Part shown: positions 1-12,256 of the stretch, one piece after another
Layout: each line of letters opens with the position of its first letter
Numbering within the stretch: the stretch's first letter is position 1
Assembly (NCBI GenBank): GCA_025765595.1
Contig: JAIVFH010000032.1
Coordinates: 268,311-332,310, forward strand
Direction of reading: 5' to 3'
DNA length: 64,000 bases
From: Obelidium mucronatum
Lineage: Eukaryota > Chytridiomycota > Chytridiomycetes > Chytridiales > Chytriomycetaceae
The notes under the pieces: generated by a model
Seen by the model: only the letters and a program-made list of their open reading frames with translations
Databases searched by the model: none
What the model was told of the DNA's origin: nothing
Program-made: the position numbers and the translations under genes

Positions 1-1
1 A

Positions 2-328
2 CAAGCTTTTATTTATAGTCATGCGGAAGCTGATATTCTGCAACAGGGCCGTTTCGATGTCACGATAAATTGGCACGTTTACAAACAATGGGGGTACTGC
101 GAAGTAATGATTCATTCAGCTGGTACCAAAGTTTGGCTATCGGTGGAGATTAGTGATTTTGTAGACTGTTTTGTGGTGGCGAATGTTGATGTGCAGATCC
201 TTACAGCAGGGAATAGCGTTATTGTTAAAGAAACACACGGAAAAATGGCTCTAGGACGCGTGCTGGTGATTGAATTGGAGACGGACGCGTTGGCAGTTGA
301 CCTCGTTGCCAAAATCAAGGCAAAGTAA
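2..328 (+). CDS. 3' end of an unidentified gene (partial)
   Basis: An open frame runs in from the left edge of the window and stops at 326-328, leaving the last 108 residues or so. The segment alternates hydrophobic and polar residues like a beta-rich fold (for example VWLSVEISDFVDCFVVANVDV) and ends in a short lysine-rich tail. I recognise no family. It is on the same strand as the tricalbin gene, whose ATG follows only about 30 bases later, so it is either a very close upstream neighbour or an unrelated terminal exon. I see no intron signal inside it. That it is coding is inferred from the uninterrupted frame only. Confidence 0.4.
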   Translation, partial: QAFIYSHAEADILQQGRFDVTINWHVYKQWGYCEVMIHSAGTKVWLSVEISDFVDCFVVANVDVQILTAGNSVIVKETHGKMALGRVLVIELETDALAVDLVAKIKAK

Positions 329-357
329 AACAATGGATTGCAAAGTAAACAATAAAC

Positions 358-3300
358 ATGGATTTAAACGATCCCACGCCTACATTGGACCCTTCAAGAG
401 ATGCTTTGCCCTCGAAAGATAAAATTTCTTATAGTGACTCCACGCCGGGATCTCCAAAGCCCAACGAAGAGTTTAGGGCTTTCGCTGCAAAAATTAGGGC
501 AGGAAAGGAAAAGGAAGGTACTACCCACTGCAACATACTGCTTGCCGAATCTTAACCACGTTTTCCATTAGCGAAATTTAAAAACATTGCGCAGATTGTT
601 TTGAGGGGCAACAGACGTGGATCGAATGAAGACTTGGCAGAGTTGATTCCAACGCCACAAACCGGTAATAACACTCGAAACATCTTCAGCCGCTTTTTAA
701 AGATAATAATCAACAGCAGAGCTTACAGTTAAGGAAAAGCTGGTGGCAGCTACGGAAGCTATTATTGCGGCAAACCACTTGAATGATACTGTACACAACC
801 ACCCATCGGGTCTTTCTGCAGCTCAGGCACTTACACGTCTCACGGGGCAGCTTCACGACCATGCAGAATTTATTCCCGAATTCCTGCATAATCCTTTAAT
901 ATCAATTGTTGCTTTTCAAGATTCGATTGAAGCGCAACTAGAAGGACTAAAAGCCTCCCTTGAGGGAATCATTCACTGGGAGGCTGTACTAAACTCTTTG
1001 TATATTACATCTGCAATGTTCTTATCTTGGTTTGTCGGATACTGGAATTTAGGAATAGGTTGGGTTTTTGTGTGGATGTTCTTTGTTAATGGGGCTTACC
1101 GACGAAACATGGAAAGGATAAAAGGAAAAATTGAAATCGAAGCTGCGCGTGTGCTGGGCTTAAGAAAAGTAAGCATCTCGAGTTGGTTGGGTTTGTTCTG
1201 GTATCTGACCAATCACAAAATAGCTCGAGAATGATGCAGAAACAGGTTGAATGGTTCAACCTGTTTCTAAATCGTTTTTGGGTTCAATACGAACCGTCTC
1301 TTTCAGAATCCCTGAAGAATACAATTAATCCCGTCCTCACTTCCTCTAAACCTGGCTTTCTTGACGATTTATCCCTTACCGTGTTTACTCTCGGCACCGT
1401 AGCTCCGCGCATTGAAACAATCAGAACGATTCTTCAGACAGCGGATGATGTTCTTCAGATGGAATGGGATTTGAGCTTTGTTCCCGTTGACGAGGATGGT
1501 GTTTCGAAACGTGAAAAGGACTTGGGAAGTGTTCGCGATTCAAGAATCGAAGTCGTTGCGAAACTTGGAAAGGGTCCAATGGCTATTCCAATCCCTATTG
1601 TTGTTGCAGAAATTGAGTTTCGTGCAAGACTACGATTGGAATTGACATTTGTCAGCAAGTATCCACATATTTCAAAAATCGACTATATGTTCACCGATAC
1701 GCCTGCGATTGATTTCACCTTAAGGCCCTTGAAGGCTTTAGACATGATGGATGTGCGTCTCTCTTGTTAAATGTCTTATTGTTAACAGAAAAAATAGATG
1801 CCAGGCCTCAAGAACTCGCTCAATCAAATCATTGCGTACTCTTTATCAGGATATGTGTCCCCTCACAAGAATAGCATTGATGTGGATGGAATAATGAATG
1901 GAACTAGTTCTGGTAAACTTGCGAAAGTCCAATTGCATTAAGACACGCTTATTAAAATGGGAACCAGATTCTCCCGTCGGAGTTTTAAAAATAATCGTAC
2001 ACGAAGCCAAAAACTTGAAGAATATCGAACTTGCCGGAATATCGGACCCGTATGTTGCCGTACGTCTTGGGGGTAAAGTTGTAGCTATAACGGGGACAAA
2101 AGAGAATAAGTTGTGTTTCATAATTTTGTGTCGTTAACTTCGTGTTAACTGTGTTTTCTTGAACCAGCTTGAATCCGTATTGGGGACAAACTCTATTCAT
2201 CCCAATCATGTCCAGCAATTTATTACCAAAAAATAATGAGACACCTCTCGATGAATTGGAATTTGAAATTTTTGACGCGAACGAGGCAGGGAGTGACAAG
2301 TCGATGGGATTGGTCAAGTCTGTCAAACTATCCCGCTGGGTAAAGATACTGGACGAAATTATTATTGCGAAACAGGAGGCAAAGAAGTCAGAAGACTTGA
2401 AGGCATCGAAAAACGACCTGTCGAATCAAGAAACAGCATCTCTACCTCCCATCCCTCTACCGTCTGTATCTTCCGGAGAACCCCTGACAACAGAAGAAAG
2501 CGAGGCCCTTGTGACAGAATGGGGTGTTCCTATTGATGAGTCAGGAAGTGACGTGTGGCATATTTTGTTTGCTCCCGAGAAAAGCTCAAAAGATAAGAAG
2601 GGTCGAGGAGAGCTGCGTTTGGAAATGACCTACATGCCGCTCAAACTGTCCGGTTCGCCATCAAATTCTCCTGCTTCTGCAACTGAAAGTGAACAAACAA
2701 ATGAGGACTCCAATGTTGGTGTCTTGACGGTGAATGTCCATGCAGCAAAAGAAATACCGACGTGTAAGCAATCTTCTCTTCGATGTGACGTGGTTTTAAG
2801 CAATGTGGACTATCCGCCAAATGGGCCGAACTGGCTTATGGGGTCGACTCATGTCATCAAAAAATCTAATAATCCCGTCTGGGAATGCCCAATTCGATTT
2901 TATGTTATGAATTCAGAATCTGCGGGATGTAAGGTGTCTATCAAAGATGGATCCAAAACAGTTGGAGACGTAGACCTCAAAGTTCAAGAAATCCTAGCTA
3001 AACTGGTAGGTTAAAGTAATGTAAACTCAATATTGCTCAAACACTGCAAAAAGAATTCAAAAGATACTGGATCCGATTGGTTCAAACTGTCGTCATCTTC
3101 TGGGAAAGTGCGATTAACTTTCTCTTGGAGCAAGTTGGATCCCGCCTACAAATTAAGCGATGAATCCCAATCCACGAATAATAAGGCCAGAAGAGAGCCA
3201 AAAGCAGTACTCAAGCTGAAGATCATGAGAGCCAAAGCGCTGATGAATGTGGAAGGTCTCGGAAGAAAGTCCGATCCATATGTCAAGATTAAAATTGGGT

Positions 3301-5762
3301 CAATATCTGTTGGAGCAACTCTCGTGAAAGAAAATACTCTTGACCCCATCTGGAATGAAACTTTCTACACTGTTGCATATTCTAGGCAGCAATTACTGGC
3401 AATGGAGTTGTGGGACTTCAATAATCTGAAGAAAGATAAAAGCTTGGGTAATCTAGAAGTAGCGCTCATTGACTTGATGGAGTTTTCAAACTCAGAAGTG
3501 ACAAAAAGCAAAGACTTCAGTCAATATGTTAAAGATGGGCTTCAAGTGGAACAGCATGGAACATCCATCCGAGTGTAAGTTCTTTTATAGCGCACCCAGC
3601 AGTTAACATGTTACCAAAAAGATCTTGTCCTGTTTATCTTCAAAAAATTACTGATGAAGAAGGGACAGATCAACCAGAACCTGAGAGCGCGAGAGATTTT
3701 GCTATGTTCAGAGAAAATACAACGCGGGAAGCGATTGCTGCAGGTCAACAGCGGGGATTTATGTTCTTTGAGCTTGAATATTTCGAGGTGACGGATTCAT
3801 CGCAACACGTCACTGCACTTTTGAAAGATGATTATGAATTTATTGAACGCCAAAAACTCGCCGTAGCCAATGAAATCCATCGATTGAAAGCTTTAGAACA
3901 AGTTAAAATTTTAACACCGGAAGAAGTGATCGTGAGAACACGTGAGATTACACGGAAGGGATACCTCGGCGACATCGACGATTCAAAAGAACAACTCCTG
4001 CACCTTCCATTACCCAACGATGTCATTTCAAAGCATGGTGATTGTTATATGCAGCTGTTCAATAATTAATTCTTTTTACAGACTCTGGAATTCTTCGCTT
4101 TCATGTCAGTGATGCTCAAGGCTTCAGCAAACCAATTAATGCTTATATGGAGATAAAAGTCGATGATGAAATATGCTTTTCCACTCGTATTCAACAACAA
4201 GTCATTCGAGCAAATTGGAATGCATCCGCCGATGTGTGTATTCGCAGCTTTTCCACACAAAAACCATCTATTTTATTACGCGATTCCAAAGATGGAGTTA
4301 AAAGAAGTTCTGATGATCCTATAGTTGCAACTTGGGAAGGAAGCCTGTTAGATTTGGTTGGAAAGAAGAAACATCGCGTGGAGATGGTTGCCAAAGAAGC
4401 AGCGGACATTGCAGTGGTCATATCATTAGGCTATGTACCTATCCGGATTTCGCTGGCAGATACAACAAGAAGTAAGTTGAGCCCTTTTCATTACAATCTA
4501 ACGGGTATAATTAAACTAGATAGTGGGATGCTGTATATCGACATCCAAAGTGCAATCGATCTTGAAGCTGTGGATAGTGGAGGGACTTCCGATCCATATT
4601 GTCTTGTTTACCTCAACGACGATCTCATTCACAAGACACAAGTGCACAAAAAGAATCTCAATCCAAAGTTTAACGAAAGCTTGAGTTGCCCAGTGTTCTC
4701 GCGATTGAAGAGTACTCTCAATTTCGTGCTCAAAGACCACAATACTATAGGAAAACACAAAACACTTGGAACAGTCGAGTTTGACCTTGCAGACTTAAAG
4801 CTGAGTGTACTAAGTAACATTTCTCTTCCTTTATCTGGTGCGAGAAGCGGACATCTTAGTCTCAGCGTTTTCTTCGATCACACTGTTCCCGCTGTGAAGA
4901 ATGGGGACTCAAAATCAGACACAATCGATGCCACATCTGCTCGCTTACATGAATCAGAAGACAATGCGGCTTTAAAACTGACAAAGGGATTGGGTAAAGA
5001 GACAATTGGAGCTTTCAAGGATTTGGGAAAACAGATCAAAGGCGCTCCAAAACAGTCTCAAGAAACCGCCGTTTCGGCTGTAGAAATTGCATTTAAACGA
5101 GGTGTGGATATTACAGATACGTATGAGCATCATGTATCCACAAGTGGACAGATTGGTGTTTCTACGAAACCATTAATTTCATCAGGTTGGTGATGCTAGA
5201 ACTTGATAAGTAATGCGTGATCTCTAATTTCCAAGTAGGAACGGTTTTACTGACTATTGAAAAAGCCGAAGATCTTAAGGCTGTTGATGATAATGGCGAG
5301 GCAGATCCCTATATAAAAGTTCATCAACTGCTCCATGGAAAAGATAGGATCCTCTACAAGACCAAAGTACTCAAAAAAACTCGTAACCCAGTATGGAATG
5401 AAAGCTTTCAGATCAAAGTACCGCCGTCTACTGTCACTTTGGTTTTAAAGGACAAGAATACCTTTGGAGCCAGCAAACCTCTTGGAGAAATTGAACTTAA
5501 TTTTTCAATTCTGTTTCAGGCGACTTCTGCATTTGAGCAGTGGTTTCCAGTCAATTTGGGAGGACAGGGGAGAGTATTTGTGAAGGGGCAATTCCAGTCA
5601 GATGGTGAAAGCCGAGATCGTGCCCCAAGTGCTCAGTCTACATCCAGTGAAGCTAGCGTAGAACTAGACCTGCGAAAACGATCAGAGTCACAGCAAAGTA
5701 CTAATCGGCTTGTTGGTTTGTTTCAAAAAAAGGGTCAGAGCGCTATTGCGCTTAATAAATGA
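358..5762 (+). CDS. Tricalbin / extended synaptotagmin, paralog 1 (SMP + six C2 modules)
   Basis: An ER-plasma membrane tether and lipid-transfer protein by family. About eleven exons join in phase. The order is an acidic N-tail, a membrane hairpin (near 1010-1090, WFVGYWNLGIGWVFVWMFFV), an SMP domain (about 1240-1740), then C2 modules at about 1975-2330, 2715-3005, 3190-3570, 4080-4460, 4525-4880 and 5230-5590. The third, fifth and sixth keep the SDPY or ADPY core expected of Ca2+/lipid-binding C2 domains; the second and fourth are degenerate. The start at 358 gives an open exon and a phase-1 donor at 518. One anomaly: just after the acceptor before the SMP domain (about 1216-1250) there is one extra G relative to paralog 2, closing the expected frame with TGA. 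A downstream AG at 1245 restores the frame while losing about seven residues. Family assignment is firm; exon ends are inferred. Confidence 0.88.
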
Positions 5763-5793
5763 ATTCAAACGGATTCATTAATTACGGGTACTT

Positions 5794-6239
5794 CTACGCA
5801 TCATATAATATTCCATGCACAAGTCTTGCAGCCAATAAGGTAATAATAACAGCAATTATGGCAACCCCAAAACACGCCACTGCCAGTGAAGAAATCATAA
5901 CTTTGTGTGCGGCGCTATTCCATCATTCGGGGTTCCCTTGATCGTAGAGTCTGCATTTGAGGAAGTTCTCGACCCTGATTCAACGATACCGTTACCAAGC
6001 AATAAACAACAAAACAAAGGGGGCAAAAAGTTTCGATACGGTGCACTTTTGATGAAACTCAATCGTGGTAGATTCTGCGAATCCAAAAGACTACTGGGAA
6101 TACCACGTCGAAAAAACAATCCGAACATCAGCACAAGTCATACCAAGAAGCCCCAATAGCCACCAGTTATACATGTGAAAGCTACAGGGTATATGGTGAA
6201 AATAAACGCGTGGATAGAGATGGCCTGCAAGAGAAGCAT
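5794..6239 (-). CDS. Possible small membrane protein between the two tricalbins
   Basis: Between the converging tricalbin genes the minus strand holds hydrophobic coding-like segments. One opens at an ATG at 6239 and reads through IHAFIFTIYPVAFTCITGGY up to a good donor near 6143. The others lie at 6040-6010 (FAPFVLLFIA) and 5860-5800 (VACFGVAIIAVIITLLAARL). Plausible GT-AG pairs exist between them, but I could not find one set that keeps all hydrophobic stretches in one frame. A small multi-pass protein, a relic, or long 3' UTR sequence are all possible. No family is recognised. Confidence 0.22.
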
Positions 6240-6306
6240 ATGATTACCCCAGATTTTTTTAGCCTATAAAGGCTTTATTGTCATCAATTTGCCACAAAAA
6301 CCAAGC

Positions 6307-9300
6307 TTACGAACTCAAATGCGACTTCTTTAAACTCAGCGCGAGCTTTCCGAACTGGCTTCGTGGACTTTTTGATCCTTCGCGACTGTGTGTGCTCACT
6401 TCATCAATGCTCAACGAATCCTCTGCCACTGCCAGCATGTTTAAGGACCGTGGTGGTTCTAAATCTCGTTGTAGCTGCCCTTTGATATGCAATTCACCCA
6501 TCCCTCCCAAACCAACAGGAACCCAAACATCAAAAGTATTCTGCTTGGCAAACAAAGCATCGAAGTTCAGTTCCAGTTCACCTAAAGGTTTGCTAGCCCC
6601 AAACATGTTGAAGTCCTTGATAACGAGGGTGATTGAAGAAGGTGGAATTTTGAATTGGGTGGTATCGTGCCATTCTGGATTTCTGTTTTTCTTCACGACT
6701 TTTGTCTTGTAGATTACTTTGTCTTTTCCGTGAAGCAGTTGGTGAACCTTGACGTAAGGATCACATTCTCCATTTTCATCAACAGCTTTCAAATCTCGAG
6801 CAGCTTCAATTGTGAGAACTATGGTACCTATTTGACAGTTTATTGGAGGAGATCATGAGAATTAAAAACACAGACTCTACCTGAGACGGTCTGTGATATT
6901 TTCGAGAACGAGCTTCCAACAGCGCTTCCACCAAAACTTTCAACAACAAGACTTTGGAACCGATTTGGTCAAATCTCTAACTTCAGCTCCAAGCGTCGTT
7001 GCGCGTTCAACGGCGCTAAAAGTCTGATTCTGCGACTGTTTTGGGGGCGCCTTAAATTGCTTTCCAATCTCCTTAATGGTTCCCACAGCGCCATGTCCCA
7101 AACCTTTCGTCAACTTCAAGGCTGCATTATCTTCTCTCTTATCGAGCCTCGCTGATGCATCCACTGTATTCGTCACGATTCGGCCCAAAGACCCACCAGC
7201 TCCACCAGTGTGATAATCAAAGAACAAGCTTAAATTCAATTGACCACTTCTTGCCCCCTTCAATGGCACCGCAATTTTCAGCAATTCTCCGCTCTTGATT
7301 TCCATTAAATCAAACTCTGCAGTTCCCATTGTCGTGTGCTTTCCAATGGCGTTGTAATCTTTGAGGATGAAATTGATTGTACTCTTGAGACGCGACTTGA
7401 TAGGAATGTTGATACTTTCATTAAAAATCGGGTTGAGATTCTTCTTGTGAATGTGAGTTTTGTGGACAAGATCGTCGTTGATGTGGACAAGACAGTATGG
7501 ATCAGATGTTCCACCATTGTCAACGGCTTCAAGATTTGTAGCACTATGGAGATCAATGTACAGCATTCCAGAATCTTCAAAAAATAGTTTTAAAGTTAAA
7601 ATTCTGTTATAGTGGTCTGTGGGTATCAAGGAGTACGTACTGTGAATTGTGTCTGATAGGGGTGTGTTAATGGGTAAATATCCCAATGAGACATTCAACT
7701 TGACTTCCGCTCCATACTCCGATGACTCTGAAAACAAGGCAATCCATTTCTTCTTGTGTCCCAAAAGCGAAGTCAAGAATCCGTTCCAAACTCCAATTTC
7801 CTGATCGGCTGGACTCTTATTTTCTCCATCTTTAGAATCCAGCAGATGAATCGTCACAACTTGATTTTCGATACTACGGATGCAGATGTCCGCAGTGGTA
7901 TTCCACGAGAGATCCCTGACTTGCTTGTGTATCCGAGTTGAAAAACAAGTTTCGCCATCCAATCGAATGTCAACATATCCGTTAATATGTTTCGCAATTC
8001 CTTGAGTTGCATACACGTGAAACCTCAGGATTCCGGAGTCTGTATCAGGAAACAAGATAGGCACATTATTAAGAAAAAAAGAAAACTTGAAATTTAAAGA
8101 AAACAGGTTAGCTTCATACCATGTGCTTGCATCACATTCGAAGGCTGTGGAAGACTTAAAAGTTCTATCCGATCTGCATCCATATCTCCAACATATCCTT
8201 TCTTAGTAACTTCGTCAATTCTTGAAGCAGCCTCTTCCAGTGATAAAACTTTAACTTCCGCCAATTTACGCAACCGGCTGATTTCCTTTACAACAGACGA
8301 CTTCATTCGATCAATGAATTCATACTGCTCTGCTTCCAGTGGCATCACATGAGCGTCACGACCCAGAACTTCATAGTATTCGAAATCAAAGTATAAAAAC
8401 CCGCGTTGAAGAAGAGCCGCGCGAATGTTTTTGGAATCCCGAGGAACGGTTTCAGTTGTGGGAGAAATCACGTCCGATGATTTTGCCTTTTCCTTCAGAG
8501 CCTCCTTCTCACTCTTTTCGTTTTCGAGGTCGACTTTTTGTAAATAGACTGGCGCCAGCCTGAAGTGGAAAAAAAGTCAGCCAGCTGGCCACATATCTTT
8601 TGAAAACTTACACTCTTATCGTTGTTCCCGAGAATTCAACCTTCAATCCATCATTGATATATTTTTGCATATCCTTGCTTTGCGTCTCGACTGGTTCGTT
8701 GAACTTCAAAATATCCTCAAACTTGAGTTCTACAAATCCCAAACTCTGATCTTTTTTCATGTTGTTGTAGTCCCAGAGTTCAATCAGTAGAGACTGAGTC
8801 TTTGAGTAGACCACTCCGAAAAAGGTTTCGTTCCAAACAGGGTCGAGTGTATTATCCTTAACGAGAGTGGCGCCCAGAGTGGAATGACCAATATGGATTT
8901 TGGCGTATGGGTCGGATTTGCGACCCATAATTTCAACGTTGACGAGAGACTTGGCCTTGACAAGTTTAAATTTAATAATCCCTTTCGGCTGACGCGCGGA
9001 GCTCATCGACTTGTCCCCAAGGTAGGTTGGGTCGATGGGGTGCCATTGGAATGTTAACCGTATTTTTCCAGTATCGCCAGTGACTTTGTACCAATCAACG
9101 GCTGTAGTTTCCTTGGAGATCTTGGGAAAAACGAGGTCAATATTGACAACAGAGATGCCGCCATCAGACAGCCACAACCCATGATTAAAAGAAACTCACA
9201 AGACTGGCAACAATTCCACTAACTTCCATCTGGATGTCGCCAAACTCCCTCGTACCATCTTTCACAGATATTTTTATGGAAGATGTTTCAGTATTAGCAA

Positions 9301-11864
9301 TGTAGAAGCGAACGGGGGTATCCCACGTAGGATTATTCGACTTTTTAACAGCCGGCGTCGATCCACATAATACCCAAGGGTGCTGAAGATCATTCATCAA
9401 GACATCGCATTTCAGTGAATTTACTTTGGAACCATTGAACTCCTTGCCAGAATGAACCGTGACTGTCAGGATACCATTGGAGGCTTTTGGCTGCTGCTGG
9501 AAGAGTGTATCAGTCGACGCACGGCTCGTGAGATCTGGAGTAGGAGGTTTATCTGAAGTAGGAGTGGAAGCACTGGGGGGCTGGGAAGAAGATGGTTGTG
9601 TGGTTGTCGATTTTGCCTGCAATGCCTCCAGAGTGGTAACAGGCAAGAAGGCCATCTCCAAGCGAAGGGATCCCATGTCCAACTTCTTATCTTTAGAAGA
9701 AATGGCTTCTCGTGTGGTCAATCTGTGCCATACGTCACTTCCAGAGTCGTCAGTGGGCGGGCCCCATTCGGTAATAAGCGTTTCACTCTCTTCAGCCGTC
9801 AAGTCTTCGCCACAAGATAAAGACTTCGGTGTTTCGGTGATCGATACAGGCACTGGCTCCGGAGTTGGAGTCGTTGAAGAGGAGCTCGCCAACTTCTCAG
9901 CGGCAGGAGCCACTTCATCAATCTTTTCCGCAGGCTTTCGGTCCAACAGTTTGACCCAACGAGAGAGTTGAACCGAAGAAGCAACTCCCATGGATTTGTC
10001 ACTCTGGGCATCATTGTCATCAAACACTTCAAACTCCAATACATCCATTGGGGAATCATGAGAAAAGTTCAAATGAGTGCTGAAAACAGGTACGAACAAC
10101 GTTTGTCCCCAATAAGGATTGAGGCTGTTTCCAATGGTTTTTGTTCGCGCCACTTCCTTTCCACCAAGTCGAATCAGGACGTAGGGGTCAGAGATACCAG
10201 CAAGTTCTCGGTTTTTGAGGCCTTTAGCTTCGTGGAAAGTTACTTTAAGTACTCCGACGGGGACCTCTGTTTTTTTGAAGTTTCCGTTAAACCCACAAAA
10301 AGTCATCAAAAATCAAATTCAGCCATACCAGCTCCAGTTCCATTGAACATAGCATCCAAATCAATATAATTCTTGAACGGCGACACATATCCAGACAAAG
10401 CATAGGACAGGATTTGATTCAACGAGTTTTTGAGGCCTGGCAACTATTGTAACCGTTAAATGTTGCACTTCAACGAAGTCACTTTGACACTTACATCCAT
10501 CATATCTAATCCCTTCAACGGTCTTAATGTAAAATCAACCACGGGGGTCTCGGTAAACATGTATTCAATCTTGGAAATGTGGGGATACTTGCTGACAAAC
10601 TTGAATTCCAAACGCAAATTGGACCGGACTTCAATATGCTCCACAAGAATTGGAATTGGAATTGCTACTACACCCTTGCCGAGTTTTGCCATGACTTCAA
10701 TCATGGAGTGACGAACATTCCCAAGCTCTTTTTGTCGTTTGGACACACCGTCTTCATCCACTGGAACAAAAAGGAGGTTCCATTCCATGACAAGGACATC
10801 ATCTGAAGTAAGCATGATAGTTTTGATTTGGTCAATGCGAGGGGCTTCGGAACCAAGAGTAAAAACTGTGAGAGCCAAGTCATCGAGGAAAGCTGGTTTG
10901 GAGGAGGCAAGAATAGGGTCGATTGTGTTCTTGAGAGACGCGGAAAGAGACGGTTCATATTGAACCCAGAACTTCTTGAGGAATTGGTTGAACCACTCAA
11001 CAGTTTCAGTGTCGTTCTCCAGCTGTTCGAAGAGGTTGGTGTGAGATTAAAAAATGCAGATGAGAGAATAGCCAACGGGAATTCAAAGGCCAATATGATC
11101 ATGAATAACGAGCCTCTGGAACACAATTTTCTGACCATTCCGTCTCGGCTTCTCAGGGATACCATTCACGTACCTTCTTAAGACCAAGAATACGAGCAGT
11201 TTCAACGCCGACTTTTCCTTTTACTCTTTGCATATTCCGTCTGTATGCTCCATTGACAAAGAACATGATGACAAAGACCCAACCCAATCCTAGATTCCAG
11301 TATCCAACGAACCACGCACAAAAGACGGCGCATGTGATAAACAGTGAATTTACAATAGCTTCCCAATGAATGATGCCATCAAGAGATGCTTTTATCGACT
11401 CGATTGTAGCTGACACTGAATCCAGAAGAGTCACTAGATCAACCAATGGTTTATGCAGAAAGAGCGGAATCGACGGGGGAACTTGATCAAACATGATTCC
11501 CGTCAGGCGTGTTAAAGCCTGTGCAGGAGAGAGGCCATTGTCCTTGGCTGCTTCGGCAGAGTGGATGTCTTGCTGCAGCTGCTGTGTGGCAATGATGGTT
11601 TGGGTGACAGCTTTCAGTTTGTTGATGGGCGATGATTCGACGCTTGAGTTTGAGTTTGGCGTTGCGTCACTTTCGCTTGCTTCAGCTTCTTTGGCTCGAT
11701 TGGCCAGGAGAGCGAGTTGGGCCACTTTCCTGAGTTTTGCTGCGTCGTGTTAGGCTTTGTTGGTTTGAATAGAGAGGGTTACCATCTCCTCCAATCCCGC
11801 TTGGTTGGGCAACAGCAGCAGCTGCGTTCTTTAGACTCGGTTTGGGTTTGGTTGGCGTTGCATC
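6307..11864 (-). CDS. Tricalbin / extended synaptotagmin, paralog 2 (SMP + six C2 modules)
   Basis: This is the same architecture as the plus-strand paralog: N-tail, membrane hairpin (about 11330-11250, AWFVGYWNLGLGWVFVIMFFV), SMP domain (about 11010-10500), linker, then six C2 modules in the order normal, degenerate, normal, degenerate, normal, normal, ending near 6480. A short Ser/Lys tail follows. Here the exon after the SMP-side intron reads cleanly (LENDTETVEWFN), which shows what the other copy has lost. ATG at 11864 gives a first exon of about 84 bases with a phase-1 donor. Introns occupy the same positions as in paralog 1, so the pair arose by duplication of an intron-containing gene with inversion. 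It is expected in cortical ER, tethering it to the plasma membrane and moving glycerolipids. All exon phases I checked are consistent and no break was seen. Confidence 0.9.
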
Positions 11865-12256
11865 CATTTCCCACCTATGTTGTTTGTTTGTGTCTGACTT
11901 CAACAAAATCAATCTGTTTCATCTCATTCACACAAACTGTCGCACTAGCTGGTGTTTTCAACATTCATTCAGCACTTGCTTTGAGACTTGTTGGATATCG
12001 TAGCCGATTGTGCCAAAGGATTGCGAAGGTGCATTAATCTGGCTTTATTGTTCCATCAACGCGACAACGTCGCATTGAACAGAATATTTGAAGTTATCAT
12101 TTTATGCTCATCATTCAGGTCTATATTTTTAAACCGTAACCCGAGATTCAACCAACCTTGGGACCAAACAAATTTCATTGTAACAAACTTAATGAAAACA
12201 AAACGGAGTAATGACTTTACCTGAAAAAGTCGCATCTTTTTTTCATTCCAACATTC
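11865..12256. promoter_or_regulatory. Divergent upstream region of tricalbin 2 and the NG-repeat protein
   Basis: About 390 bases lie between two divergently oriented genes. No convincing coding exon was found, although the secreted repeat protein on the right needs a signal peptide that its first visible exon lacks, so a small 5' exon may hide here. AT-rich stretches are present, but no defined promoter element can be named. Confidence 0.35.
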
